A stretch of 64,000 nt of DNA from Streptomyces sp. SKN60 (GTDB lineage: Bacteria > Actinomycetota > Actinomycetes > Streptomycetales > Streptomycetaceae): positions 1 to 64,000 of the forward strand of contig NZ_JAHTMW010000021.1 of the NCBI RefSeq assembly GCF_026236535.1, given 5' to 3'. Position 1 is the stretch's first letter. Every line of letters starts with the position of its first letter. Of this stretch, positions 7,735 to 15,804 are shown piece by piece. The notes under the pieces are model-generated. The model made no database searches and had not been told where the DNA came from. It saw nothing but the letters and a program-made list of their open reading frames with translations. The translations under genes and the position numbers were made by a program.

Positions 7735-7835
7735 CGGGGACAGGCCTGACATCAAGGCCGCGGTCCCGCCCCGATACGGCGCCACCGCGACCGACCGGCC
7801 CAGACCCATTGACTCGCGACACAGAGGAGTGCGCG

Positions 7836-8006
7836 GTGACACCCGAAATGACCCAGCAGGAGCAGAGCCCGTCCGAACCCAAGGAGCGGCCGCGCCGCTC
7901 CGGAGAACTCGGCAGCCTCGAAGTGTGGGCCCGCTCGGCCCCGATCCGTCTGGCCGGCTACGAGGACGACCTCGCCGAGCCGCACATCCTGCCCGGCATC
8001 GACTGA
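7836..8006 (+). CDS. Small 56-aa peptide of unknown function
   Basis: GTG 7836 has an excellent ribosome site (AGAGGAG at 7823-7829, 6-nt spacer). The product has a Glu/Gln/Pro/Arg-rich N-terminal half (TPEMTQQEQSPSEPKERPRR) and an ordered-looking second half: SGELGSLEVWARSAPIRLAG, then YEDDLAEPHILPGID. There is no signal peptide, membrane segment or cysteine. The leader-like N-terminus and distinct C-terminus recall ribosomal-peptide precursors, but no modification enzyme adjoins; the next gene is a convergent LMF1-like membrane protein. Translation is well supported; function is not. A strong bidirectional terminator follows. Confidence 0.75.
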   Translation: MTPEMTQQEQSPSEPKERPRRSGELGSLEVWARSAPIRLAGYEDDLAEPHILPGID

Positions 8007-8035
8007 GCGACCAACGCGTCCTGACCGACGTGCCC

Positions 8036-8075
8036 CCCGTGCCCCCGCCCGCCCCACGCGGTGCGGGGGCACGGG
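8036..8075. terminator. Bidirectional hairpin terminator
   Basis: Perfect 13-bp arms CCCGTGCCCCCGC (8036-8048) and GCGGGGGCACGGG (8063-8075) between the convergent small gene (ends 8006) and LMF1-like gene (ends 8103). Confidence 0.8.
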
Positions 8076-8102
8076 CGTGCCGGGCACGGCGACCCGCCGG
8101 CT

Positions 8103-9539
8103 TCAGGGCCGGCCGCGCCCGGCGGGCTCCCGCAGGGCGACCGGCGGCAGGTACTCGCGCAGCAGCGTCCGGTGCCACCAGGCCCCGGTCTCCCGCAGTT
8201 CGCTCCAGGTGGTGAAGCGGTAGCGGTAGAGCCGGGCCCGCACATAGACCGGCGGCTCGTCCGGGAACGGGTTGTGCCGGAGCAGCCGCAGGGTGTCCCG
8301 GTCCCCGGCGAGCAGCCGCTCCACGAACGGGCCGAACCAGTCGCGGGCGTAGCCGGGGGAGAGCGCCGCGAACCACATCAGCCAGTCGAGCCGCAGATGG
8401 TACGGGGCGAACTGGCGCGGCATCCGGCGCGGGTCGCCCGGCTTGCCCTTGAACCCGTACTCCCGCCACTCGGTCCCCGCGTGCGGCCGCCCGGGCTCGG
8501 CGGTGCCCTCGACCACGATCTCGTCGCGCACCCGGCCGACCGTGCCGAAGGCCCCGTACGTGTTGACCAGGTGCAGCACGTCGAAGGACCGGTTCATCGC
8601 CTGCCGCTTGGACAGCAGATTGCGCACCGGGTGCCGGCTCTGCACCAGGATCAGGGCGGTGGCGGCGCACACCACGACCACGTACCAGAGCGGCGCCTCC
8701 GGCTGCGGGTGGTCGTCGCCGGCGAGGAGCGAGCCGTCCACGGCGGAGAGCGCGAGCACGATGGTGATCCAGTTCAGCCAGGCGAAGTTGCCGGAGAGCA
8801 CCAGCCACAGCTGGGTGACGATCATCAGCCCGGCGGCGATCGTGGCGACCGGCTGCGGGGCGAAGAGCAGCACGGGGACGCCGAGCTGGACGACATGGTT
8901 GGCGGCGCACTCGACCTTGTGCAGCGGTCCGGGGATGTGGTGGAAGAACCAGCTCAGCGGGCCGGGCATCGGCTGGGTCTCGTGGTGGTGGTAGAGGCAG
9001 GTCAGATTCCGCCAGCACGCGTCGCCGCGGATCTTGATGAGCCCGGCGCCGAACTCGACCCGGAAGAGCAGCCAGCGCAGCAGGAAGAGGACCAGGATCG
9101 GCGGCCCGGTGTCGTCGTTGCCGAGCAGCACGGCGAGGAAGCCGGTCTCCAGGAGCAGCGACTCCCAGCCGAAGGAGTACCAGGTCTGCCCGACGTTCAC
9201 GATCGACAGATAGAGCGCCCAGGCGAGCAGCCACAGCAGCATCGACACCGGCAGCGGCACCGCGTCACCGGCCCCCGCCACCAGGGCGAGGGCGAGGGCG
9301 GCGCCGCTCCAGGCGACGGCGGCGAAGAGGCGGTCGGAGTAGCGCCACTGGAAGAGGCTGGGCGCGCGGCGGGCCGGCACGGCCCGGACGAAGTCGGGCA
9401 CCGGCAGCATGCCGCGGGCGCCGATCAGCGCCCGGAACTGCAGCGCCGCCGAGAGGAAGGCGACGAGATAGAGGCCGGCGAGCCCCCGCTGGAAGACGAT
9501 CCGGCTCAGCCAGTAGTCGGGGGCGGTGAACCAGTCCAT
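8103..9539 (-). CDS. Lipase maturation factor 1-like membrane protein
   Basis: A 478-aa multi-pass membrane protein of the LMF1/DUF1222 family. The N-terminal two thirds hold several helices (YLVAFLSAALQFRALIGARG, SMLLWLLAWALYLSIVNVGQ) with family-type motifs between them: QTWYSFGWESLLLETGF, FRVEFGAGLIKIRGD and CWRNLTCLYHHHETQPMPGP. The C-terminal third is soluble-looking (EWREYGFKGKPGDPRRMPRQ, FAPYHLRLDWLMWFAALSPG). Eukaryotic LMF1 assists lipase folding in the ER; the bacterial role is unknown. It starts 19 nt after the stop of the small gene at 9558-9725 on the same strand, so the two are probably co-transcribed. Confidence 0.9.
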   Translation of the reverse strand: MDWFTAPDYWLSRIVFQRGLAGLYLVAFLSAALQFRALIGARGMLPVPDFVRAVPARRAPSLFQWRYSDRLFAAVAWSGAALALALVAGAGDAVPLPVSMLLWLLAWALYLSIVNVGQTWYSFGWESLLLETGFLAVLLGNDDTGPPILVLFLLRWLLFRVEFGAGLIKIRGDACWRNLTCLYHHHETQPMPGPLSWFFHHIPGPLHKVECAANHVVQLGVPVLLFAPQPVATIAAGLMIVTQLWLVLSGNFAWLNWITIVLALSAVDGSLLAGDDHPQPEAPLWYVVVVCAATALILVQSRHPVRNLLSKRQAMNRSFDVLHLVNTYGAFGTVGRVRDEIVVEGTAEPGRPHAGTEWREYGFKGKPGDPRRMPRQFAPYHLRLDWLMWFAALSPGYARDWFGPFVERLLAGDRDTLRLLRHNPFPDEPPVYVRARLYRYRFTTWSELRETGAWWHRTLLREYLPPVALREPAGRGRP

Positions 9540-9557
9540 CGCGCCGGGCGCGGGCGG

Positions 9558-9725
9558 TCAGCCCTTCCGGTCGTCCTCGTCCGCGGTCCGCTCGCCCTCG
9601 GCCTGGGAGGGCGTGGTCCGGGTGACCTGCGGGTGGACGTGCGCCTTCTGCTGCTCGTCCATGTCCTCGTCGAGACGCTCGCCCTCGGCCTGCGAGGGGC
9701 TGGTGTACTCGTCGTACTGGCTCAT
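9558..9725 (-). CDS. Small acidic protein with internal duplication
   Basis: A 55-aa frame starting MSQYDEYTSPSQAEGERLDE. The motif PSQAEGER occurs twice (about residues 10-17 and 40-47), each followed by an acidic patch (LDEDMDEQQ; TADEDD). GAGGAGG lies 5 nt upstream of ATG 9725, a strong ribosome site. It contains no Cys, signal or membrane segment and is probably disordered and cytoplasmic. The LMF1-like gene begins 19 nt beyond its stop, indicating an operon. Function unknown. Confidence 0.75.
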   Translation of the reverse strand: MSQYDEYTSPSQAEGERLDEDMDEQQKAHVHPQVTRTTPSQAEGERTADEDDRKG

Positions 9726-9776
9726 GGCCGCCTCCTCGGAGAGGTGCGCGGGGTGAGTACGGAACGAGCGTAACTC

Positions 9777-10322
9777 TCATCGGCCGGCGGCGAGAGCCGT
9801 GAGCGCGCGGCCGAGCCGGCTGGCGTAGGCGTGCTGCAGGAAGCGCACGACGGGCCCGCCGAGCCGGGTGTACCAGGCGGCGGCGCGGCTGAAGGCGGTG
9901 ACCGTGAACCACACGTCGCCGTTCTCGTGCAGGTCGACCACGAAGGACTCCTCGCCGCACTCGGGGTGCCCGGCGCGGGTGCCGTAGGCGAAGCCGGTCT
10001 CGCGTTCCGTGTACGTCGTCCAGATCACCTTGCAGGGCGCGGTGAAGCGGACCGGGCCGAGGCCGAGCGAGACCTCCAGGGTGACGCCGGGCGCGGCGCG
10101 GTCGGCCGTGCTGTCGACCCGGGCGCCGGTCGCGCGGTGCATCGCCCAGGTGGTGACGGCGGCGCCGGCCGCCTCGTACGCGGCCCGGCCGTGGCCGACC
10201 CGGACGGTGTGGTGCAGATGGTGGTAGCCGGCGGGCAGCGGGCCGGTGCGGGTGGCGCCGACCTCGGGGTAGTTGGTGCCGGGGGCAGGGGTGTCCGAGA
10301 GGCTGCGGATGAGGCGGGTCAT
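9777..10322 (-). CDS. DUF1990 family protein
   Basis: A 181-aa soluble protein. Characteristic segments are YPEVGATRTGPLPAGYHHLH, the strand RFTAPCKVIWTTYTERETGF, AYGTRAGHPECGEESFVVDL and SRAAAWYTRLGGPVVRFLQH; these match the COG4762/DUF1990 pattern of an SRPBCC-like fold with an early YxxVG segment. The function of the family is not established. Its ATG overlaps the stop of the YndJ-like gene (ATGA at 10319-10322), so the two are translationally coupled; GGAG lies about 8 nt upstream. The operon is probably governed by the twin palindromes at 11231-11290. Confidence 0.88.
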   Translation of the reverse strand: MTRLIRSLSDTPAPGTNYPEVGATRTGPLPAGYHHLHHTVRVGHGRAAYEAAGAAVTTWAMHRATGARVDSTADRAAPGVTLEVSLGLGPVRFTAPCKVIWTTYTERETGFAYGTRAGHPECGEESFVVDLHENGDVWFTVTAFSRAAAWYTRLGGPVVRFLQHAYASRLGRALTALAAGR

Positions 10323-11203
10323 GCCGGGAGCTCCGTTCGGTGGGCGGGGACAGCGACAGGGGTACGAGCAGGGGCGGCGGTACGGGCCGGGGCGAGCCGG
10401 CGCCAGGCGAGCAGCGAGCAGAGGGCGAAGCCGAGGGCGTTGCCGAGGCCGTGCGTGGCGGCCATCCAGGTCAGGCTCGGGTGCGGAAGGCCGGTGGCCT
10501 CGCCGAGCGCCCAGCTCAGGGCGAGCAGCATGGTGGCGACCAGGACGGCGGCCGAGGTGGCGAGCAGCGACCTGGTGACCGGGTCGGGGGCGCCGGCGCG
10601 CAGCTCGCGCCAGGTGGCGAGGGCGACGGCCCACATCCCGGCGGTGAGGACGAGCGCCCCGGCGAGCTCGGCCCAGTCGTCGACGAAGTAGCCGAGCAGG
10701 ACGAGCAGGGTGCCGAGCGGGACGCTGAGCGCGGCGAACCGGGTGCCCCGGCGCTCCGCCGTACGGCAGACGAGGCCCGCGACCAGGGCGGCGGCGAAGC
10801 CCGCGAAGTGGAAGTGCGGCACGGTGAGGGCCAGGATGCCGAGCTCGAAGCCGAACAGCTCGTACCCGCCGCGCTCGGCGACCAGGGCGAGCCCCGCGAC
10901 GGCCGGCGTGACGAGCGCGGTGAGCGCGGCGATCTCGGCGGGGGCCAGGGACCGCGTGAGCGCGAGCCGGACCGGCGCGTGCAGGGCGAGGGCCAGGGTG
11001 GCCAGGGCGTAGACCGACGCGAGGGCGACGGCGAGCGGCGAGCGCGGCAGCCACAGGGCGACCGCGCCGGGCAGCGCGAGCAGCGGCCAGACGCGGCGCA
11101 GCAGGCGCAGGGTGGCCGGCTGCGGTTCGTCGAGCAGTCGGAGCCCGACGGGCACGACGACCAGCATCCCCAGCATCACGATCAGTCCGACGAGCACGGA
11201 CAC
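10319..11203 (-). CDS. YndJ-like integral membrane protein
   Basis: A 294-aa protein with about nine hydrophobic helices. It begins MSVLVGLIVMLGMLVVVPVG, later has GILALTVPHFHFAGFAAALV (the histidine-containing helix typical of YndJ), LLVLLGYFVDDWAELAGALV and WMAATHGLGNALGFAL. YndJ and DUF1990 proteins are often neighbours, which fits the ATGA overlap with the downstream gene. Role unknown; a membrane metabolite or sensory function is possible. The start lies 28 nt from the first TTGAACATGTTCAA palindrome, so repression at that site is likely. Confidence 0.85.
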   Translation of the reverse strand: MSVLVGLIVMLGMLVVVPVGLRLLDEPQPATLRLLRRVWPLLALPGAVALWLPRSPLAVALASVYALATLALALHAPVRLALTRSLAPAEIAALTALVTPAVAGLALVAERGGYELFGFELGILALTVPHFHFAGFAAALVAGLVCRTAERRGTRFAALSVPLGTLLVLLGYFVDDWAELAGALVLTAGMWAVALATWRELRAGAPDPVTRSLLATSAAVLVATMLLALSWALGEATGLPHPSLTWMAATHGLGNALGFALCSLLAWRRLAPARTAAPARTPVAVPAHRTELPA

Positions 11204-11230
11204 GGCACCGTCACCCCCACGAGCGAGATC

Positions 11231-11248
11231 GGTTGAACATGTTCAACC
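11231..11248. promoter_or_regulatory. 18-bp perfect palindrome, operator 1
   Basis: GGTTGAACATGTTCAACC is self-complementary across all 18 bp, with core TTGAACATGTTCAA. It lies 28 nt upstream of the YndJ-like gene start, where a TetR- or MarR-type dimer could block transcription. Confidence 0.7.
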
Positions 11249-11274
11249 CCTTCGGTGGTGAGCCTAGAGCCTTC

Positions 11275-11290
11275 CTTGAACGTGTTCAAG
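11275..11290. promoter_or_regulatory. Second palindrome with the same half-sites, operator 2
   Basis: CTTGAACGTGTTCAAG repeats the TTGAACNNGTTCAA core of operator 1; the two centres are 43 bp apart (about four helical turns). The pair suggests cooperative binding by one regulator. No cognate regulator gene adjoins it. Confidence 0.68.
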
Positions 11291-11410
11291 TGGCGGTTCG
11301 GGTGACGTGACGGACGCAGTGCGGAGCCGGATGGCCGCGCCCGGATTGCGGGGCCCCGGGGCCTGCGGCAGACATGAAGGAACGACCGGCGGCGACAGGC
11401 GGGAGACCCA

Positions 11411-12589
11411 GTGCGCGACGCAGCCAGACCACGGCCCTCGACACCACCAGGACACGGCCGAGGGCCCTCGCGCACCCCCGCGCGCACGCTCGCCGCGCTC
11501 GCCTCTGCCCTGCTCCTCGCGGGCTGCTCCGGCGGCGACCCCGGCGAGCCCGGGGCCGAGCAGAGCGCCACGGGGCCCGCCCGCGAGGTGCTGCTCCAGC
11601 CCGCAGGCAGCCAGGGCCCCGCCCCCTTCACCCCCTCCACCGCCCAGGAGGGCGCCCCCGTGCAGCAGGAGGCGCCGCCCGTCACCGGCGTCACCGACCC
11701 CGCTCCGGCCGGGCACGCCCTCACCGGCTCCACCCCCGGCCTCTACGGCGGCACCCGCTCCGTCGCCAGCTGCAACGTCGAGCAGCAGGTCTCCTACCTC
11801 ACCGCCGAACCTGGCAAGGCCCGCGCCTTCGCCGAGTCCGCGGGCATCCCCGAGAGCAATCTCGCCGACTGGCTGCGCGGCCTCACCCCGGTCCTGCTGC
11901 GCGCCGACACCCGGGTCACCGGCCACGGCTTCCAGAACGGCCGCGCCACCTCCTTCCAGTCCGTGCTCCAGGCCGGCACCGCCGTCCTCGTCGACCAGTA
12001 CGGCACCCCCCGGGTCCGCTGCGCCTGCGGCAACCCGCTGCGCTCCCCGGCCGCCGCCGACGGCGCCGTGCACACCGGCGAGCCCTGGCCCGGCTACCGT
12101 CCCGAACGGGTCGTCGTCATCACCCCCACCAGCGGCACCGTCGGCAGCCTGGTGATCGCCAGCGCCGCCGACAACACCTGGCTGGAGCGCCGCACCGGCA
12201 CCGACGGCGACCAGGACCGCAGGCCCGACGTCCTGCCCTCCTGCGACCCGGCCTCCTGCGACCTGGTCACCAACCCGCCCCAGCCGGTGCCCGACACCAA
12301 CGTTCCCTCCGCCGCCCCCTCGGTCCCGGTCGTGCCGCACCACACCCCCTCCGCGCCCCGCGAGAACGAGCGGCCGGGCGACCCGGTGGCCCCGCCGATG
12401 CCGGACGACACCGGACCCGCGCCCACCCCCGACGTACCGCCGGCACCCGACGGTCCGGTCGGACCGGAGGTGCCGGTCGCGCCGGACGGGCCCGGCGAGC
12501 AGCAGCCGCAGCCCGAGCCGCCGCCCTCCTTCGAGGAGTTGCTCCCCGGCGACACCGCGCCCCATCAGCCCGAGACCTTCGAGGGCTGA
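11411..12589 (+). CDS. Secreted lipoprotein, DUF6777-like
   Basis: A 392-aa protein with a lipobox (LLLAGC, Cys about 38) after a basic N-terminus, so probably anchored to the outer face of the membrane. The conserved domain (about residues 110-255) has GTRSVASCNVEQQVSYL, DWLRGLTPVLLRADTRVTGH, GTAVLVDQYGTPRVRCACGN and WPGYRPERVVVITP, the pattern of DUF6777. Four cysteines here could pair. The last about 120 residues are a Pro/Asp/Glu-rich tail. Function unknown. GTG 11411 has GGGAG nearby upstream. The next gene, a SpoIIE phosphatase, starts 105 nt later on the same strand but has its own promoter. Confidence 0.88.
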   Translation: MRDAARPRPSTPPGHGRGPSRTPARTLAALASALLLAGCSGGDPGEPGAEQSATGPAREVLLQPAGSQGPAPFTPSTAQEGAPVQQEAPPVTGVTDPAPAGHALTGSTPGLYGGTRSVASCNVEQQVSYLTAEPGKARAFAESAGIPESNLADWLRGLTPVLLRADTRVTGHGFQNGRATSFQSVLQAGTAVLVDQYGTPRVRCACGNPLRSPAAADGAVHTGEPWPGYRPERVVVITPTSGTVGSLVIASAADNTWLERRTGTDGDQDRRPDVLPSCDPASCDLVTNPPQPVPDTNVPSAAPSVPVVPHHTPSAPRENERPGDPVAPPMPDDTGPAPTPDVPPAPDGPVGPEVPVAPDGPGEQQPQPEPPPSFEELLPGDTAPHQPETFEG

Positions 12590-12682
12590 CGGACCGTGTT
12601 GCCGACCTCGGTGCCCATCTCGCTGCGAACGTTGTTGCGAACCTGTGCCGATCTTCGCCGTGCGCGCGGCCGACGCGACGCC

Positions 12683-12688
12683 TAGCGT
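12683..12688 (+). promoter_or_regulatory. -10 box TAGCGT, leaderless promoter
   Basis: TAGCGT ends 6 nt before ATG 12695, consistent with a leaderless transcript for the phosphatase gene. Confidence 0.55.
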
Positions 12689-12694
12689 GGCCCC

Positions 12695-14815
12695 ATGACT
12701 GCGGGCAGAGGGGGCGGGACGGCGGCCGAGCCGTGCCGCTGCACGGTGGACGCGGCGGGCTCGGCGGGGACGACCTGCTGCTTCCTGCACGACTTCGGCC
12801 GGGAATTCCGGATGGGCACCTTCGACTGGGACCTGCTCACCGGCCGGATGACCATGGACGAGGGCGCCCTCGACATCTTCGACATGCCCGCCGACGAGTA
12901 CGACGGCGACCCGGCGACCCTCGGTTCCCGCGTCCTGACCGACGAGGGGCGCCGGCTCGACTCGCTGGTCACCCAGGCCCTCAAGGACGGCAGCTCCCAC
13001 TACGGCGCCTACTTCCGCATCCGCACCCGGGACGGCGTCCAGCGCTGGACCCACACCCAGGGCGTGGTCCGCCGCGACGCCGACGGGCGCCCCGTGCGCA
13101 TCATCGGCCTCGTCCGCGACGCCTCCGAGGAGCTCACCGAGTCCGCCGCCCGGCTCGGCCTCGACGAGGGCCGCCGGCAGCGCACCAGCGTCGTCGAGGG
13201 CATGACCGCCGCCCTCGCCCACGCCCGCACCGTGCAGGACATCATCGACCTCCTGAACGACTCCCAGGGCCTGGAGCAGTTCGGCGCCGCCAGCCTCGTC
13301 ATGGGCCTGCTCGAATCGGGCCGCATCCACCTGGTGGCCGAGGGGCCCGCCGGTGCCTTCGTGCCGGGCACCCGGTTCACCCGGGTGGACGAGCCGTACC
13401 CGATGAGCGAGGTCGTCCGCACCCTCAGCCCCCGCTTCATCGAGTCCCCGGAGGACTTCGCCGCCTCCTACCCGATCCTGTGGCCGCACATCAGCGGCCT
13501 CGGCATCACCTCCGCCGCCTACCTCCCGCTGATCGCCCAGGCCCGCCCCATCGGCGCCCTCGGCCTGCTCTACAGCGACCGGACCGGCTTCAGCGCCGAC
13601 GAGCGCAACCTGCTCGTCGCGCTCGGCAGCTCCATCGCCCAGAGCCTCCAGCGCGCCATGCTCTACGAGCAGGACCACGACCTCGCCGAAGGCCTGCAGC
13701 AGGCGATGCTGCCGCGCCGCATCCCCGACGTGCCCGGCGCGCAGATCGCCGTCCGCTACCGCTCCGCCCGGCTCGGCCGGGACATCGGCGGCGACTGGTA
13801 CGACATCATCCCGCTGCCCGGAGGCAGGGTCGGCGCCGTCATCGGCGACGTCCAGGGCCACGACACCCACGCCGCCGCCGTCATGGGCCAGCTGCGGATC
13901 GTGCTGCGCGCCTACGCCGCCGAGGGCCACACCCCCGCCACCGTCATGGCCCGCGCCTCCGTCTTCCTCCACGAACTCGACACCGAACGCTTCGCCACCT
14001 GCACCTACGCCGAGACCGACCCCGCCACCGGACTCGTCCAGATCGTCCGCGCCGGGCATGTCGACCCGATGCTCCAGGACCGCGACGGCAGCGCCCGCCG
14101 GCTGCCCGTCGAGGGCGGACTGCCGCTCGGCCTGTCCGCCGAGTTCGGGCGCCTCGAATACCCCGTCACCGCCGTCGAGCTCGACCCCGGCCAGACCCTG
14201 CTGCTCTACACCGACGGCCTGGTCGAGAAGCCGGGCGCCGACCTCGACGAGGGCCTGCAGTGGCTCACCTCGCTGGTCCGGCGCGGCCCCCGGGACCTCG
14301 GCCTGCTCGCCGACCACCTCTGCGACGTCGTCGACGAGCGCGGCGGCGAGGACGACGTCGCCGTGCTGCTGCTGCGCCGCGAGGGCGACCGCTCGCCGCA
14401 GGCCGGCGGCCGGCTCCAGCAGCACGTCGGCCAGAACGACCCCGAAGCCCTCAGCTCCGCCCGCCACATGATCCGCGCCGCCGTGCGCGCCTGGGGCGCC
14501 GGCAGCCGCTCCGACGAGATCGAGCTGGTCGCCGACGAGCTGACGACCAACGCCCTGATGCACACCGACGGCGGCGCCATCGTCACCCTGCGGATGCTGG
14601 CCGGCCCCGAACGCCGCCTCCGGGTCGAGGTCGAGGACCGCTCCAGCGCCCTGCCGCGCCGCCGCGAGGCCGGCGAGTCCGGGGTCTCCGGCCGCGGACT
14701 GCTCCTCGTCGAACGCCTCTCCGACGCGTGGGGCGTCGAACCGCGCGGCGGCGGCAAGTGCGTGTGGTGCGAGTTCGCCACCGAGCAGCCGGGGGAGTGG
14801 GCCGAAGGGTCCTGA
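12695..14815 (+). CDS. PAS-GAF-SpoIIE phosphatase with C-terminal ATPase domain
   Basis: A 706-aa cytoplasmic signalling protein. Order: PAS (about 35-150; MGTFDWDLLTGRMTMDEGAL), GAF (about 170-325; GLGITSAAYLPLIAQARPIG), SpoIIE/PP2C phosphatase (about 345-565) with metal-binding motifs RDIGGDWYDIIPLPGG, GDVQGHD, FATCTYAE and DDVAVLLL, then a HATPase_c domain (about 590-700) with VADELTTNALMH and GRGLLLVERLSDAWGV. This combination joins an anti-sigma-type kinase to its opposing phosphatase, so it probably acts on anti-anti-sigma (STAS) proteins. No such partner is adjacent. An N-terminal Cys cluster (CRC, TCCF) is unusual. A hairpin at 14831-14861 ends the transcript. Confidence 0.93.
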   Translation: MTAGRGGGTAAEPCRCTVDAAGSAGTTCCFLHDFGREFRMGTFDWDLLTGRMTMDEGALDIFDMPADEYDGDPATLGSRVLTDEGRRLDSLVTQALKDGSSHYGAYFRIRTRDGVQRWTHTQGVVRRDADGRPVRIIGLVRDASEELTESAARLGLDEGRRQRTSVVEGMTAALAHARTVQDIIDLLNDSQGLEQFGAASLVMGLLESGRIHLVAEGPAGAFVPGTRFTRVDEPYPMSEVVRTLSPRFIESPEDFAASYPILWPHISGLGITSAAYLPLIAQARPIGALGLLYSDRTGFSADERNLLVALGSSIAQSLQRAMLYEQDHDLAEGLQQAMLPRRIPDVPGAQIAVRYRSARLGRDIGGDWYDIIPLPGGRVGAVIGDVQGHDTHAAAVMGQLRIVLRAYAAEGHTPATVMARASVFLHELDTERFATCTYAETDPATGLVQIVRAGHVDPMLQDRDGSARRLPVEGGLPLGLSAEFGRLEYPVTAVELDPGQTLLLYTDGLVEKPGADLDEGLQWLTSLVRRGPRDLGLLADHLCDVVDERGGEDDVAVLLLRREGDRSPQAGGRLQQHVGQNDPEALSSARHMIRAAVRAWGAGSRSDEIELVADELTTNALMHTDGGAIVTLRMLAGPERRLRVEVEDRSSALPRRREAGESGVSGRGLLLVERLSDAWGVEPRGGGKCVWCEFATEQPGEWAEGS

Positions 14816-14830
14816 CCCGGCGGTACGGGG

Positions 14831-14861
14831 CGGGGCGCGCGTCCGACGGGCGCGCGCCCCG
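14831..14861 (+). terminator. Hairpin after SpoIIE phosphatase gene
   Basis: CGGGGCGCGCG and CGCGCGCCCCG, 11-bp arms with a 9-nt loop, 15 nt after the stop and 22 nt before the next gene. Confidence 0.6.
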
Positions 14862-14883
14862 CGCGTACGGCAGGGTGGGGGGC

Positions 14884-15783
14884 ATGCCCGAGCTGCCCGA
14901 GGTCGAAGCCCTCCGCGCGTTCCTCGACGAGCACCTCGTGGGCAAGGAGATCGCCCGCGTGCTGCCCGTCGCGATCAGCGTGCTCAAGACCTACGACCCG
15001 CCGGTCACCGCCCTCGACGGCGCCCGGGTCACCGGCGTCGCCCGGCACGGCAAGTTCCTGGACCTCGCCACCGAGGGCGCGGAGGGCGTCGCGGGCGCTG
15101 GGGGCGCCGGGGGTGAACTGCATCTGGTCACCCATCTCGCCCGGGCCGGCTGGCTGCACTGGAAGGACGTCCTGCCGTCCGGCCCGCCGAAACCGGGCAA
15201 GGGACCGCTCGCGCTGCGGATCGCGCTCACCGGCGGCGACGGCTTCGACCTCACCGAGGCCGGCACCACCAAACGCCTCGCCGTGTACGTCGTCCGCGAC
15301 CCCGGCGAGGTGCCCGGAGTCGCCCGCCTCGGCCCCGACCCGCTCGCCGCGGAGTTCGACCTCGCCGCCTTCACCGCCCTGCTCGCCGGCGAACGGCGCC
15401 AGATCAAGGGCGCGCTGCGCGACCAGAGCCTGATCGCGGGCATCGGCAACGCGTACAGCGACGAGATCCTGCACGCCGCGAAGATGTCCCCGTTCAAGCC
15501 CGTCCAGAACCTCACCGCGGCGGAGACCGCCGCCTTGTACGAGGCCATGCGCGCCACCCTCGCCGAGGCCGTCGAACGCTCCCACGGGCTCGCCGCCGGC
15601 AGGCTCAAGGCGGAGAAGAAGAGCGGCCTGCGGGTGCACGGCCGCGCGGGCGAGCCCTGCCCGGTGTGCGGCGACACCGTTCGCAGCGTCTCCTTCAGCG
15701 ACTCCTCGCTCCAGTACTGCCCCACCTGCCAGACCGGCGGCCGGCCGCTCGCCGACCGGCGCCTCTCCAAGCTGCTCAAATAG
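14884..15783 (+). CDS. Fpg/Nei-family DNA glycosylase
   Basis: A 299-aa base-excision repair enzyme. The mature N-terminus PELPEVEALRAFL carries the catalytic Pro and Glu of the family. The lesion-recognition and H2TH region (IKGALRDQSLIAGIGNAYSD) and a C-terminal zinc finger C-x2-C-x16-C-x2-C (CPVCGDTVRSVSF to CPTCQ) are intact. It should excise oxidised bases and nick the abasic site by beta/delta elimination. The residues after PEVEA differ from classical MutM (PEVET), so it may be a paralogue with Nei-like specificity; I give no symbol. The glycine/alanine insert near residue 65 (GAEGVAGAGGAGG) is unusual. Confidence 0.93.
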   Translation: MPELPEVEALRAFLDEHLVGKEIARVLPVAISVLKTYDPPVTALDGARVTGVARHGKFLDLATEGAEGVAGAGGAGGELHLVTHLARAGWLHWKDVLPSGPPKPGKGPLALRIALTGGDGFDLTEAGTTKRLAVYVVRDPGEVPGVARLGPDPLAAEFDLAAFTALLAGERRQIKGALRDQSLIAGIGNAYSDEILHAAKMSPFKPVQNLTAAETAALYEAMRATLAEAVERSHGLAAGRLKAEKKSGLRVHGRAGEPCPVCGDTVRSVSFSDSSLQYCPTCQTGGRPLADRRLSKLLK

Positions 15784-15791
15784 CGCTGAAA

Positions 15792-15797
15792 TACACT
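15792..15797 (+). promoter_or_regulatory. -10 box TACACT, leaderless promoter
   Basis: TACACT ends 7 nt before ATG 15805 of the LytTR regulator gene. Confidence 0.5.
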
Positions 15798-15804
15798 CGC
15801 GGGC

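Larger units (their letters stand above)
7528..7835. other. 308-base gap with terminator and repeat-flanked hairpin
   Basis: Begins with the terminator of the SDR gene (7533-7551), then a relatively AT-rich stretch (about 7556-7690) that probably holds the promoter of the small gene at 7836. A pair of 11-bp direct repeats flanks a hairpin at 7691-7734. I see no further gene. Confidence 0.6.

Noticed and set aside
7836..8006. Lasso, lanthipeptide or pyrroloquinoline-quinone precursor
   Set aside because: The 56-aa peptide has no Cys, no lasso-type core and no Glu-x3-Tyr motif, and no maturation enzyme adjoins. It is kept only as an unknown small gene.
11264..14563. Open minus-strand frame of about 1,100 codons
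   Set aside because: It lies opposite the DUF6777 and SpoIIE phosphatase genes, has Gly/Val/Asp-rich content without motifs, and exists because G/C third-position bias removes stops on the opposite strand.
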